From Devosia epidermidihirudinis (GTDB lineage: Bacteria > Pseudomonadota > Alphaproteobacteria > Rhizobiales > Devosiaceae): 64,000 nucleotides of DNA. This document shows, in pieces, positions 1-8,220 of this stretch; position 1 is the stretch's first letter; the number at the start of each line of letters is the position of its first letter. Where the stretch lies: positions 186,001 to 250,000 of the forward strand of contig NZ_LANJ01000012.1 in assembly GCF_000971295.1 (NCBI RefSeq). The letters are read 5' to 3'. The translations under genes were made by a program, and so were the position numbers. Below the pieces are notes generated by a model. It had not been told where the DNA came from. It was given only the letters and a program-made list of their open reading frames with translations, and made no database searches.

Positions 1-194
1 CCACCATCGCCATCGGCAACAACGATGTGAGCTCCCAGCCGCTCGCCCGCATCCACTTCGAACGGGAAAAAATCATTGAGAGATGACTTCAGCCCGTCCG
101 GCACAGAGACTCTGATGACCACGTCTTGATGACGAAGGACAGAAAAAGAGGGGACTTCACTTTGATGTTCAACTCCGCCACTGGCCTCTGGCAC
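1..194 (-). CDS. Partial unknown protein cut by the left edge
   Basis: An open minus-strand frame of about 64 codons runs off the left edge without a stop. It can start at a GTG at 194, preceded by a GAGGTG-like ribosome site, or at a TTG at 209; an in-frame TAA lies just upstream of that TTG. The visible residues include a stretch SVPDGLKSSLNDFFPF and then EVDAGERLGAHIVVADGDGG, which read like ordinary soluble protein. I do not recognise the family. The region upstream of the start (about 210-300) is AT-rich, as expected for a promoter. Coding status is inferred only from the open frame and composition, so confidence is low. Confidence 0.35.
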   Translation of the reverse strand, partial: MPEASGGVEHQSEVPSFSVLRHQDVVIRVSVPDGLKSSLNDFFPFEVDAGERLGAHIVVADGDG

Positions 195-390
195 AGAGCA
201 CCTCTTCAATACTTATAGATACCAGCATTTCGCCGATAAATATAAATTGAATAGATTTTATTTATTGTTTTCGAAGCGACATCGCACAACCACGTATTCG
301 CGCCTAATCCAAAAATATGCGATTGCGCTACTAACCTGATGTCAGGGTAGGCAGATACTAAAAATCACCGTATTACAATGAAGATGAGTC
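195..390. other. AT-rich intergenic region
   Basis: This gap separates the left-edge minus-strand frame from the plus-strand secreted protein at 391. Bases 205-300 are clearly richer in A and T than the rest of the window, which suits divergent promoters, but no clear -35/-10 pair could be fixed by eye. Confidence 0.3.
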
Positions 391-816
391 ATGATTAGCA
401 ACAAGTTCAGAAAAACATCCGTCGTGACTATGGGCATTTTCTCGCTGGTGAGCAGCGGGGCCCAAATAACCAGAGGGGCTGATCTTCCTCTAAACTGGCA
501 ACCACCCTCCCAAAAATCACCGACAGTCAGTCAACCGACAACGCAGCCAAAAACCCCAGACCCAAAGGTAACTTGCGCGTTACTGAAAACCTTAACGTTG
601 GCACAGCAGGTGAAATTCCTCAGGGACCACCCAGAGTGCGTGCCGGATACAACGGTTCCGCCGGAACTAAGTACCAGCACGGATTCCGATCCAACCACGG
701 CTCCGCCGGCGACTACTCCTGCTCCCAATACAAGCGAGCCGACGCCAACTCTTGCTCCAAACGAGCCAACGCCAAGTCCCCCACCTCCCGCGCGCCCGAC
801 CAAGCCCCGACGGTGA
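391..816 (+). CDS. Small secreted Pro/Thr-rich protein, unknown function
   Basis: The 141-residue product begins with a basic n-region and a hydrophobic stretch ending near residue 30 (MISNKFRKTS...ITRGA), which looks like a Sec signal peptide, so export to the periplasm is inferred. A short middle part (about 55-85) carries two cysteines, C62 and C82, that could form a disulfide. It contains the helix-like TLAQQVKFLRDHPECVP. The C-terminal third is a low-complexity Pro/Thr/Ser/Ala tail ending in basic residues (TKPRR). I do not recognise the family. The ATG at 391 is the natural start because it places the signal peptide first. A hairpin at 944-978 may end the transcript. Confidence 0.6.
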   Translation: MISNKFRKTSVVTMGIFSLVSSGAQITRGADLPLNWQPPSQKSPTVSQPTTQPKTPDPKVTCALLKTLTLAQQVKFLRDHPECVPDTTVPPELSTSTDSDPTTAPPATTPAPNTSEPTPTLAPNEPTPSPPPPARPTKPRR

Positions 817-943
817 CCACCTCCCGGTAGTGAAAACTCGTCACCACACGGCACTGGCGACTTTCGATAAGCGCAACCGGCCTCCCCCAAGTAATAGGTC
901 CGAGGGCCCTGCCGGCGATTGCCGCGAGGACTATCCGTCTACC

Positions 944-978
944 CTTTCCGGCAGCACCGTTTGCGGTGCGCCGGAAAG
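944..978 (+). terminator. Strong stem-loop downstream of the Pro-rich protein gene
   Basis: CTTTCCGGC pairs with GCCGGAAAG and, inside it, GCACCG pairs with CGGTGC around a TTTG loop, giving a 15-bp stem with one unpaired A. No T-run follows, so it may be a terminator or an RNA-stability element. The surrounding 817-1177 gap shows no convincing gene. Confidence 0.4.
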
Positions 979-1177
979 ATCGACGGAGCGCAAAGTTCCC
1001 TCCGACCTTGCCTTGCTGCTCCGGGGAACTCGCCCCCGGAGTATGCCGGGCGAAGCCCTTCCCGCTTAATCTCTACGCCGGATGACGCGACGTTCTGATG
1101 CGTCACGCCAATTCGCTTGTTGGTCTCCCAAAGTCGTGATTACCTAGGTTTTCAACTTAAATGGTTGGGGGTTCAGT

Positions 1178-2275
1178 ATGCGCATAGTCCGGTCTATCGG
1201 TATGGCAGTCGTCTTCCTGTCAATTGTTTTCGGCTCAGCAGTTCCGACTTTTGCTGATGCTACAGTTCCTACGAGCGACATCGAAGGCGCGGCGGATAAT
1301 CCGCTGGTAAAGCGCTATGACGGCTCGTTCATCGTATCCTACGAGCAGTCCGCCTACACGGATTTCACCGTGCCATTGTCGCCCCTAGTTGCCAGCGCCG
1401 ATCCCGACGCCCGCGACAAAAACAACAATCGCGTCTATGCGCCGGAAAAAGACATCGAAGTCGAAGGCCAACTGACCCGCATCGCCTATGTCCTTCCGGC
1501 CGAGCGATCCCCCCTGGAGGTGCTCCGCAACTATCAGGATGTTGTGGAGGCTGCGGGCGGCGAAGTGCTGTTTGAATGCAAGAAAGAGGAGTGCGGGGGC
1601 GACGCGAGCCGTGCGGCGTATGGCGGGGGCAACAAGATGAGCCTCACCATGTTTTTCGTCTATGATTCCGACCTCAAGGATGCCGACTTCAGCAATGGAA
1701 AGTGCGCCTTGACCTCCGGGATCAACGACCAACGCTTCTTCTCCGCCAAGCTCCCGGAAGCTGAAGGCGACGCATATGTTACGGTCCAAACGTTCTCACT
1801 CATCGACGATCTCTACTGCTCGGAATTGAATGGCCGGACCATTGCCCTCGTGCATGTGCTGGAACCCAAAGGCCGCGAGAAGAAAATGGTAGTGGTTGAA
1901 GCCGCCAAAATGGCTGACTCACTCAGCACCTCCGGTAGCATTTCGCTCTACGGCATCTATTTCGACACCGACAAGGCTGCCCTTAAGCCTGAGTCCGACC
2001 CAACCCTGCAGGAAATCGCCACCTTGCTCGGCAACGAACCCAAAATGGCGGTGATCGTCGTCGGCCACACCGACAACCAGGGTGCCTTCGCCTACAACGT
2101 CGACCTCTCATCGCGCCGTGCCCAGGCGGTCAAAGACGCACTGGTGTCCAAATTTGGCATCGACACCGGACGCCTTACGGCTGCGGGCGCAGGCATGATG
2201 GCGCCGGTGGCCAGCAATGACAGCGAAGAGGGACGATCAAAAAATCGGCGTGTCGTGCTGGTTAAGGCCAACTAG
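1178..2275 (+). CDS. OmpA-family C-terminal domain protein with DUF4892-like N-terminal part
   Basis: The 365-residue product starts with a Sec signal peptide (about 1-26, ending near PTFADA). Residues about 60-240 resemble the DUF4892 family, with the pattern PLEVLRNYQDVVEAAGGEVL followed by FECKKEECGG. Residues about 250-362 form an OmpA-like peptidoglycan-binding domain, seen in IYFDTDKAALKPES, VVGHTDNQGAFAYNVDLSSR and the closing GRSKNRRVVLV. The protein probably sits in the periplasm and ties to the cell wall. A partner outer-membrane barrel is not encoded here. It stands alone and is followed by a hairpin at 2294-2325. The DUF4892 assignment is from memory of the pattern and is less certain than the OmpA domain. 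Confidence 0.85.
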   Translation: MRIVRSIGMAVVFLSIVFGSAVPTFADATVPTSDIEGAADNPLVKRYDGSFIVSYEQSAYTDFTVPLSPLVASADPDARDKNNNRVYAPEKDIEVEGQLTRIAYVLPAERSPLEVLRNYQDVVEAAGGEVLFECKKEECGGDASRAAYGGGNKMSLTMFFVYDSDLKDADFSNGKCALTSGINDQRFFSAKLPEAEGDAYVTVQTFSLIDDLYCSELNGRTIALVHVLEPKGREKKMVVVEAAKMADSLSTSGSISLYGIYFDTDKAALKPESDPTLQEIATLLGNEPKMAVIVVGHTDNQGAFAYNVDLSSRRAQAVKDALVSKFGIDTGRLTAAGAGMMAPVASNDSEEGRSKNRRVVLVKAN

Positions 2276-2293
2276 CGACAATCAGCTTGTATG

Positions 2294-2325
2294 AACAGGG
2301 TGTGGCGCTACCGCTGCACCCTGTT
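2294..2325 (+). terminator. Stem-loop after the OmpA-family gene
   Basis: AACAGGGTG pairs perfectly with CACCCTGTT across a 14-nt loop that can fold further. It begins 18 bases after the stop codon. There is no T-run. Confidence 0.4.
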
Positions 2326-2404
2326 GCCAACAACGCAAATCTGCGCAGACTTGGCCCATTGGACTCAGTCCACGGACTATGCCCAAAGGGCCACGAGGAG
2401 AAAC

Positions 2405-3262
2405 ATGCAGATCGGCGTCAATTTGCTGTGCCTCACCGGGTTTGTCGAAGAGCAGCACCTGCCCCAAATCAGGCGTCTCAAAGAACTCGGCTATGATGGC
2501 GTCGAAGTCCCCGTCCTGCGCGGTACCACCGACCATTACGCCTGGTTAGGCAGCGAACTCGACAAAATTGGACTGCGCCGCACCACGACCTCGGTGATTC
2601 CATCTGCCGATGCCAATCCAGTCAGCAGCGATGCCGAGATTCGTCTGGCCGGCCAACGCCATCTCGATTGGGCGCTGGAGTGCGCAATCGCGCTTGGTGC
2701 GGAAAGCGTCGGCGGCCCACTGCATTCGCCGATTGGCCAATTCACCGGCAGCGGTCCATCGGATGATGAGATTAAGTACGGTTCCGATGCCCACCGGACG
2801 CTCGCCGAGCGCGCGGCGCAACACGACATTTATCTCAGCCTCGAGCAGCTCAATCGCTTCGAGACCTATTTTCTCAACACGATGGACCAAGCCCGCGCTT
2901 ACTGCGACCTAGTGGACCACCCCGCGTTCCGCATCATGTACGATACATTCCACGCCAATATCGAGGAACAGAGCCAGGCTCGCGCCATTGCCACGCTGGG
3001 TAAAGATCTCGGCATTCTCCATATTTCGGAAAATGATCGGGGCATTCCCGGCCGAGGCCACATCGATTTTGCCGAAATATTCAGAGCCGTCCGCGCCACC
3101 GGCTACGATGGCTGGGTTACGCTCGAGGCATTTGGTGCCGGTCTGCCCGAACTTGCCGCAGCGACTCGTGTCTGGCGCCCCCTCTTCCCTGATTTTGAGA
3201 CCTTGTTCTCAGAATCTATCAGCTTCATGCGAAAAAACTGGGCGGATGCGGCACCGCACTGA
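2405..3262 (+). CDS. Ketose 3-epimerase (D-tagatose/D-allulose 3-epimerase family)
   Basis: This 285-residue TIM-barrel sugar isomerase/epimerase would interconvert ketoses at C3 in the cytoplasm. The start is the ATG at 2405, preceded by GAGGAG; upstream in-frame codons run through the terminator of the previous gene and are not used. The four metal ligands of the D-tagatose 3-epimerase family are visible with the family's spacing: E147 (SLEQLN), D180 (MYDTFH), H206 (HISEND) and E241 (TLEAFG). H183 and R212 match the substrate-contacting residues. Length fits the usual 285-295. No sugar kinase, transporter or regulator lies next to it, so the physiological substrate cannot be inferred from context. 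Confidence 0.82.
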   Translation: MQIGVNLLCLTGFVEEQHLPQIRRLKELGYDGVEVPVLRGTTDHYAWLGSELDKIGLRRTTTSVIPSADANPVSSDAEIRLAGQRHLDWALECAIALGAESVGGPLHSPIGQFTGSGPSDDEIKYGSDAHRTLAERAAQHDIYLSLEQLNRFETYFLNTMDQARAYCDLVDHPAFRIMYDTFHANIEEQSQARAIATLGKDLGILHISENDRGIPGRGHIDFAEIFRAVRATGYDGWVTLEAFGAGLPELAAATRVWRPLFPDFETLFSESISFMRKNWADAAPH

Positions 3263-3446
3263 AATGCGCGGACTTCCGGGCGTTTGCAGCGCTCGCAAGG
3301 CGCTGATTTTTCGACAAGTTGTGATCAGTTGCGGCTTTTCTTGGTGCTAACGCCTTATGGGTGTTGACACACTTGTCTCAGATCACCATAAACCGCCCAA
3401 CGACGCGCAACAGTGCTTCGTTTCCTGCCCGAGTGACGTTGTCAGT

Positions 3447-3531
3447 GGAGGGGTGGGTGAGTGGTTAAAACCATCAGACTGTAAATCTGACCGCTTAGCG
3501 TACACTGGTTCGAATCCAGTCCCCTCCACCA
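3447..3531 (+). tRNA. tRNA-Tyr (anticodon GTA)
   Basis: Acceptor arms GGAGGGG (3447-3453) and CCCCTCC (3521-3527) pair, followed by discriminator A and an encoded CCA. The anticodon stem TCAGA/TCTGA encloses the loop with GTA at 3481-3483. A long variable arm and the TTCGAATCC T-loop mark a class II tRNA, as expected for bacterial tRNA-Tyr. Confidence 0.97.
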
Positions 3532-3862
3532 ACGTCCTCTACGGGCCATTGATTTTACTCAATAGTTTTATGTTTTTGGCTAGCCTGTTTACGCTTAGCC
3601 ATTCTTGTGTTCGCCCTATGATCGAGCACATCCATACCCGTTTGCCTCTGATCCTGAGTCCAGAGGCCTACGGTCGCTGACTCCCTTATGAGGATCAGGG
3701 ATCGGACGCCAAGGCGCTGTTGCTCGGCAGCCCGATCGATAGCTAGCTCAACTTCCGCCGCGTTGGCCGCGAGGTCAACTCCTCACGCTACGAGGCACCG
3801 GCCCCCAAAAGCCCATCATCAACTCACTTTGACATCGCCGAAACGGCCCCGTAGGCGATTTT

Positions 3863-3887
3863 CGGGACGGCAGTACGCCCCGTCCCG
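3863..3887 (-). terminator. Stem-loop at the end of the gene remnant
   Basis: CGGGACGG and CCGTCCCG form a perfect 8-bp inverted repeat around a 9-nt loop, 6 bases past the stop of the minus-strand fragment. This supports the idea that the fragment is the true end of a former gene. Confidence 0.4.
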
Positions 3888-3893
3888 ATGAGG

Positions 3894-4058
3894 CTAACGT
3901 GAGGCCTTGTAGAGCTTTGATGCGATCTCGTAGAATTCCTCTGGCGCGTAGTCAGGAGTGAACGCGGCGGGCACACCCTGCAGTTGCTGCATTTTGCCAC
4001 CATCAGGAATGCCCTCGACGACTTCCAGCGGTCCCGGAGGATCACCTGGCAGCGCTAC
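3894..4058 (-). pseudogene. C-terminal fragment of an unidentified protein
   Basis: Reading the minus strand from 4058 to the TAG at 3894-3896 gives 54 residues that look like a genuine protein end (VALPGDPPGPLEVVEGIPDG, then about 15 residues, then TPDYAPEEFYEIASKLYK and a short tail). The frame is closed by a TGA immediately upstream and there is no credible start, so this looks like the surviving 3' end of a decayed gene, followed by a hairpin. The parent family was not recognised. It could also be a very short peptide starting at the internal ATG (Met-Gln-Gln-Leu), which I consider unlikely. Confidence 0.4.
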
Positions 4059-4125
4059 TCATGCTGGCCTCTCCCAAGCTGTTCAGAGCGGAGCGCACAC
4101 CAATGCGTCAGGAGTGTTTCTCGCG

Positions 4126-5772
4126 TTAGCTTGTGTGCAAAACGAGCTTTGTCAGATCAGATTGTGTCGAGGCAGGTGCTTGCTCGCGTCGGGCCTGCTT
4201 GTTGGCGTACATCAGCTCGTCAGCCATCAAGAGCACAGACTGTGGTGAGCTGTTTAGCGGATCCGCGCAGACGATCCCGAAACTAGCGCCAGAGTAGTCA
4301 AACACACGCCCACCAATGGAGTATTTATCAACAAGCAACGGAGCGAGCCGACGGCGCATCATATCAGCGGCGAGCTCTTTTTCGCCATCCTCGGCGCGAG
4401 GCGTGAGGCCAATCGCTATGAACTCGTCGCCGCCCCAACGTCCCAACATGTCGCCACCACGAAGCCCGGACAACAGTCGCCTACTGACCTCTACCAGGAA
4501 CCTGTCTCCGATCTCATGGCCGTAGGTGTCGTTGATGATCTTGAAGTCGTCCATGTCGATAAACGACACGAGAACCGATTGTTGGGTTCGCTTGGCTAGA
4601 GCAAAAAACCGGTCGAGCTCAGACAAGACGACGCGTCGGTTGGGAAGGCCCGTCAAAAGATCGTGGTTTGCGGCATGACGCTCTTCCTGGCGCCGCGCCG
4701 CTCGCTGTTCGGCAAGGGCACCGCAAAGGACGATCAGGATCACCCCGGCCGCGACCACCAAACCAGCTATCCAGTAATGCTGCCGCTGCATCGGACCCAA
4801 ATGCTCGAGCGAAGCAAGTGTCAGCAGTTGATATTGCTCTTCAGCCAATGGCTGATGGCGCACAAGATAGGATCGGCCTTCGATGAGCCATTGGTCGCTC
4901 GCGCCAGAGTCGGCGATCACATCCAAAGGTTCGCCCGGCTCTTCATCGGTTGCGGAGGGTCGGTGAGCTCCTTCCGGAAGCAGCGGTCCGACATTGCGCA
5001 ACATGAAGGTGGCGTCAGAGGACGTCGTCACCCTGCCCTGCAGGTTTACAATGAGCGAGATGTGCCGCCCTTCGATATATTGCGCCATCTCGGGCGCGTC
5101 TAACCGAACAGTGACCGATCCCAGCGGCTGACTCGCCGCTCCTTCGATCCGGCTGGCAACGAAATAGGACGGCATCTGGTTGAGGCGAGCGATCCCAAAC
5201 ATCTGGCCACTGCCAACCTTCAAAGCATCGAGCAGATACGCGCGGCCGGCGTAAATCTGGCCGACGATGTTGAAATCCTCCTCCCAATGGCTAGAGGCGA
5301 TCGTGTCTTGGCTCAGATTGTTCATGTAGATACGGGCGTAGTGCAGGTCGTCGGCCAGAGCCGTCATGTAATCGCCGACCCCGCGAACCTTTGATTCACT
5401 GGTCAAGATCTCGGCGCGCTCTTCTCTCGTTAATTCAGCGAAGCCCGGCGGGTCGAGGCTATAAAAGTTGGCCAGCTCAATCACCTGGCTCTGTCGCGCT
5501 ACCATGTTGGCGACGCTCGTCATCTCCATGAACAAGCGATCAACGATGCGAGCCGCGGTGAGGGCTTCGTATTCTGCACTGGCCGCAATGCCTTCAACTT
5601 CTTCTTCGACAGCGCGGTGCGACATCCAAAAGGCCAGGCCAACGACCAGCGCGACCCAGAGCACGGCAATCAGCAGAGTTGCCCAACGCAACTTCGGTGA
5701 TTGCACCATTCCCCAAGGATTAGACTGAATTTTGGCCGTCACCGATAAAGTCATCAGCAGAACGATCACCAC
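4126..5772 (-). CDS. Membrane-bound diguanylate cyclase with periplasmic sensor domain
   Basis: The product (548 residues from a GTG at 5772) would make cyclic di-GMP from GTP. Membrane helices are at about 30-50 and 334-355. The periplasmic part between them (about 55-330) has the length of a Cache-type sensor. The GGDEF domain covers about 368-535 with DLLTGLPNR at its start and an intact GGDEF signature at 447-451. An RGGD inhibitory I-site at 438-441 lies five residues before it, so product feedback is likely. There is no EAL domain. The start is uncertain: an ATG at 5754 or the Met at residue 22 (MVQSPKLRW) are alternatives and none has a clear ribosome site. The gene stands alone. Confidence 0.9.
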   Translation of the reverse strand: MVIVLLMTLSVTAKIQSNPWGMVQSPKLRWATLLIAVLWVALVVGLAFWMSHRAVEEEVEGIAASAEYEALTAARIVDRLFMEMTSVANMVARQSQVIELANFYSLDPPGFAELTREERAEILTSESKVRGVGDYMTALADDLHYARIYMNNLSQDTIASSHWEEDFNIVGQIYAGRAYLLDALKVGSGQMFGIARLNQMPSYFVASRIEGAASQPLGSVTVRLDAPEMAQYIEGRHISLIVNLQGRVTTSSDATFMLRNVGPLLPEGAHRPSATDEEPGEPLDVIADSGASDQWLIEGRSYLVRHQPLAEEQYQLLTLASLEHLGPMQRQHYWIAGLVVAAGVILIVLCGALAEQRAARRQEERHAANHDLLTGLPNRRVVLSELDRFFALAKRTQQSVLVSFIDMDDFKIINDTYGHEIGDRFLVEVSRRLLSGLRGGDMLGRWGGDEFIAIGLTPRAEDGEKELAADMMRRRLAPLLVDKYSIGGRVFDYSGASFGIVCADPLNSSPQSVLLMADELMYANKQARREQAPASTQSDLTKLVLHTS

Positions 5773-5820
5773 AAGAGGACAAGGGCGCTCAACTCCACGA
5801 GCACGAGGTTTTGCGACAAT

Positions 5821-5838
5821 GTAACCGACGTGGGTTAC
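5821..5838. promoter_or_regulatory. Inverted repeat upstream of the diguanylate cyclase
   Basis: GTAACC-GACGTG-GGTTAC is a perfect 6-bp inverted repeat 49 bases before the gene's first possible start. It could be an operator; no regulator is suggested by context. Confidence 0.25.
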
Positions 5839-5988
5839 TCAAAAAGCACTCATGGTATTGCCCATGGAATTTGGCAACGACTTTTGTCGCATAAGGTGAC
5901 TACAGTTTTACTGAGGGCGCGAGCCATTCCTGGCTGTTATGCCAATGGCTGCGGAGTGGAGGTGCTTGTATGTTCGCATTGCAGCCGA

Positions 5989-7059
5989 CTAGAAGTCGCC
6001 GGGCGTTTCCGTGGAGAGCCAGGGTGGCGTCTCGCGAATGCCAGGAATGGCAGAGGTCTGGCTGACCGATTGCAGCACATCAAGCAGGGTCGCGTAGGGT
6101 TCAACGCGGCGATATTGCGAGGGCACCATGGCGACGATGCGCCGGGGTGGCGCCTTGACGCGATAGAGCAAAACTTCGTCGGTATGGCCATCCACGCCAA
6201 TCGTGGCGAGGGCGGGCGCGAGGCAAATGCCGGCGCCTGCGCGGACAAGGCCAACAGCAGTTTCAAAGCTGCGGCATTGGGCGACGACGCTGTGCTCGGG
6301 CAGAAGCTGGTCGTACCAGTCGGCGACGCGATTGGCCTGCTGGCTGCCGAAGATGAACTGGATGGAGCGGTTGAGCGTGGTCCACTGCTCGGGACTCAAT
6401 TGGGTCTTGGGATCGGTGAGACCATCGAGCGCCAAAGTCTTGGGGACCACCAGCACATAGGGGTCTTCGACAAGCGGGACCTGGACAAAGCCGACCCCGG
6501 CCTGCGCCACCGAGTTGGCGGCGAGCAGGCCGACATTGACGCGGCGGCCATAGAGCAGTTCAAGGATTTCGCCCGGGGCGCTTTCGAGGATATCGAAATC
6601 GACCTCGGGGAAGTGCGCCTGCAATTGCGCGATGGCTTTTGGCAAAAGAACCCGCAGCACCGAATTGATGCCCGCGACGCGCAGGGTGAGGCGTTCGCCG
6701 CCGCTGAACTGGCCGAGCCCATCCTCAAGCTCGTTGATCGTACGCAGCACCTGTTCGACCTTGGGCAGCAGGTAAGTGCCCGCCTCGGTCAACTCCATTT
6801 CGTTGGAGCGGCGGTTAAACAATAGCGTGCCGACATTGGCCTCCAGCTTGCCCAATTGCTGGGACAGTGAGGGTTGAGCTAGGCCAAGTTGCTTGGCCGC
6901 TTTGGTCAGCGTTTCGGAGCGCGCGACGGCCCAAAAAATGCGCAACTGGTGGAGGGTCAACTCACCAGCTTTTTTGGATAGGGCAGAAGGCGATGGGCGC
7001 GTTTCCTCCTTGCCTGACGAGGTTCGGCGCGGGCGTCCGTTGGCGCGGTCATCGTCCAT
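5989..7059 (-). CDS. LysR-family transcriptional regulator
   Basis: This 356-residue protein carries the LysR winged helix-turn-helix at about 35-95 (LHQLRIFWAVARSETLTKAA, then QPSLSQQLGKLEANVGTLLF) and a periplasmic-binding-protein-like effector domain after about residue 120. A basic, Ser/Arg-rich extension of about 30 residues precedes the HTH; the start could lie further in, but the ATG at 7059 is used. It is transcribed away from the ABC/DUF1800/DUF1501 operon starting at 7335, the classic layout for a LysR regulator acting on its divergent neighbour. It probably senses the imported solute or a product of it. Confidence 0.92.
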   Translation of the reverse strand: MDDDRANGRPRRTSSGKEETRPSPSALSKKAGELTLHQLRIFWAVARSETLTKAAKQLGLAQPSLSQQLGKLEANVGTLLFNRRSNEMELTEAGTYLLPKVEQVLRTINELEDGLGQFSGGERLTLRVAGINSVLRVLLPKAIAQLQAHFPEVDFDILESAPGEILELLYGRRVNVGLLAANSVAQAGVGFVQVPLVEDPYVLVVPKTLALDGLTDPKTQLSPEQWTTLNRSIQFIFGSQQANRVADWYDQLLPEHSVVAQCRSFETAVGLVRAGAGICLAPALATIGVDGHTDEVLLYRVKAPPRRIVAMVPSQYRRVEPYATLLDVLQSVSQTSAIPGIRETPPWLSTETPGDF

Positions 7060-7334
7060 GAATTGTCTAAAATCCCACCCGGTGCGTGGCGCGTCTGCGG
7101 CGCCATCGACCGTCGTAGCTTACTGCATTGCGCATGGGTTAACCCAAGAAAATCGTCCGATCAATCAGGACCTTGGACGCATGCCAAAGCGGGGGGCTGC
7201 GGCACCGGCTTGTGGACGATCCAATATTGCGCCAACTATTCCCCGCCTGCGCCGGAGCAAAAAACGGCGCATGATGGCCAGTTTTTCACAAGCCAAAATC
7301 GGCCAGAAAAGCCTTGCGGAGAGGGGAATTGAGC
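7060..7334. promoter_or_regulatory. Divergent control region of the LysR gene and the ABC operon
   Basis: This 275-bp gap must contain both promoters. A 12-bp perfect palindrome, TGGGTTAACCCA at 7135-7146, lies within it. Counting from T7135 to A7147 it also fits the T-N11-A pattern of LysR binding boxes. Operator function is inferred, not shown. Confidence 0.35.
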
Positions 7335-8219
7335 ATGACCGAGGAGCTGGCGAAAACGCCGCCGACTCGCCCCGAATCGTCGCTTTCGACCGCTGGCGGA
7401 TCAAAAGCCCTACCCCCTGCACAGCTGGCAGGGCGAGCGCGCAAGCGCCGCCGGATCGAGCGGGGCGTGGTGCTGGGCTCCCAGATCACCATCGCTCTGC
7501 TGGTGGTGGCGGGCATGTTTGCGCTCAACGCGGCGGCAGGCAAACTGATCATGCCCAAGCCCACCGATGTGCTGAACCAGAGCATCAAGATGTGGGCAGA
7601 TGGGACCATGATAAAGGCGCTGGGCCAGTCGGTAACTGTGATCGGGTTGGGCTTTTTGCTCTCGGCTTCAACCGGCATTCTGTTTGGCATTTTGCTGGGC
7701 GGGTTCCGGTTTTTGGGCCGTGTATTCGACCCCTTCGTCAACGCGATGAACTCGACGCCCGGCGCGGCATTCATTCCACTGATCATCGTGTGGTTCGGGC
7801 TCTACACCGAGGCCAAGGTGGTGGTGGTGTGGAACGCGGCCATGTTCCCCATCCTGATCAATACCGCGGCCGGCATCGCGAACTCCAACAAGGACCTGAC
7901 CGAGATGGCGCGCGCCTTTGGGGCAAAGCGCCTAACACTGTTCTGGAAGGTGATGGTGCCCGATGCCCTGCCCTCGATTTTGAGCGGACTGCGGATCGGA
8001 GCGGCGATTGCCACGGTGGGCACGGTGATCTCCGAGCTGACCATGGCGCAATCGGGTCTGGGTGGGTTGTTGGCGGCGGCGGGCAATCGCTTCCAGATGG
8101 ACAAGTATTTCGCCGTGGTGATCGTCTTGATGGCACTGGGCACCTCGATCACGGCGCTGCTGCGCTTTGCCGAACACCGGATTGCGCGCTGGCGCGTGTC
8201 GCTGCGGGAGGGCTCGTAA
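7335..8219 (+). CDS. ABC transporter permease, nitrate/sulfonate/taurine type
   Basis: This is the integral-membrane subunit of a SsuC/TauC-like importer, about 294 residues from the ATG at 7335; a TTG 21 bases upstream is open but the ATG has the better-placed AGGGGAA ribosome site. A 50-residue basic N-terminal tail precedes the first helix (about 53-75). The cytoplasmic EAA coupling loop is visible as EMARAFGAKRLTLFWKVMVP followed by DALPSILSGLRIGAA. The ATPase gene starts one base after its stop. The substrate class (organic sulfur, nitrate, pyrimidine precursor or similar) is inferred from the family and not from a specific residue. Confidence 0.9.
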   Translation: MTEELAKTPPTRPESSLSTAGGSKALPPAQLAGRARKRRRIERGVVLGSQITIALLVVAGMFALNAAAGKLIMPKPTDVLNQSIKMWADGTMIKALGQSVTVIGLGFLLSASTGILFGILLGGFRFLGRVFDPFVNAMNSTPGAAFIPLIIVWFGLYTEAKVVVVWNAAMFPILINTAAGIANSNKDLTEMARAFGAKRLTLFWKVMVPDALPSILSGLRIGAAIATVGTVISELTMAQSGLGGLLAAAGNRFQMDKYFAVVIVLMALGTSITALLRFAEHRIARWRVSLREGS

Positions 8220-8220
8220 C

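Larger units (their letters stand above)
3532..4125. other. Gap between tRNA-Tyr and the diguanylate cyclase with a gene remnant
   Basis: No intact gene is supported in these 594 bases. A short 3' gene fragment lies at 3894-4058 on the minus strand. The remaining sequence has only short unconvincing frames. A tRNA followed by decayed sequence is compatible with an old integration site, but no integrase or repeated tRNA end was found. Confidence 0.4.

Noticed and set aside
573-1069. Overlapping plus-strand frames after the Pro-rich protein
   Set aside because: They are shadows of the low-complexity coding region and then cross the 944-978 hairpin; no ribosome site or protein-like pattern.
3447-4125. 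Possible integrated element at tRNA-Tyr
   Set aside because: No integrase, no transposase and no duplicated tRNA 3' end were found, so an integrated element is not claimed.
5830-6825. Long plus-strand frame of 331 codons
   Set aside because: It lies antisense to the LysR gene, whose HTH and effector domain are clear; the frame has no recognisable domain and exists because of GC-rich third positions.
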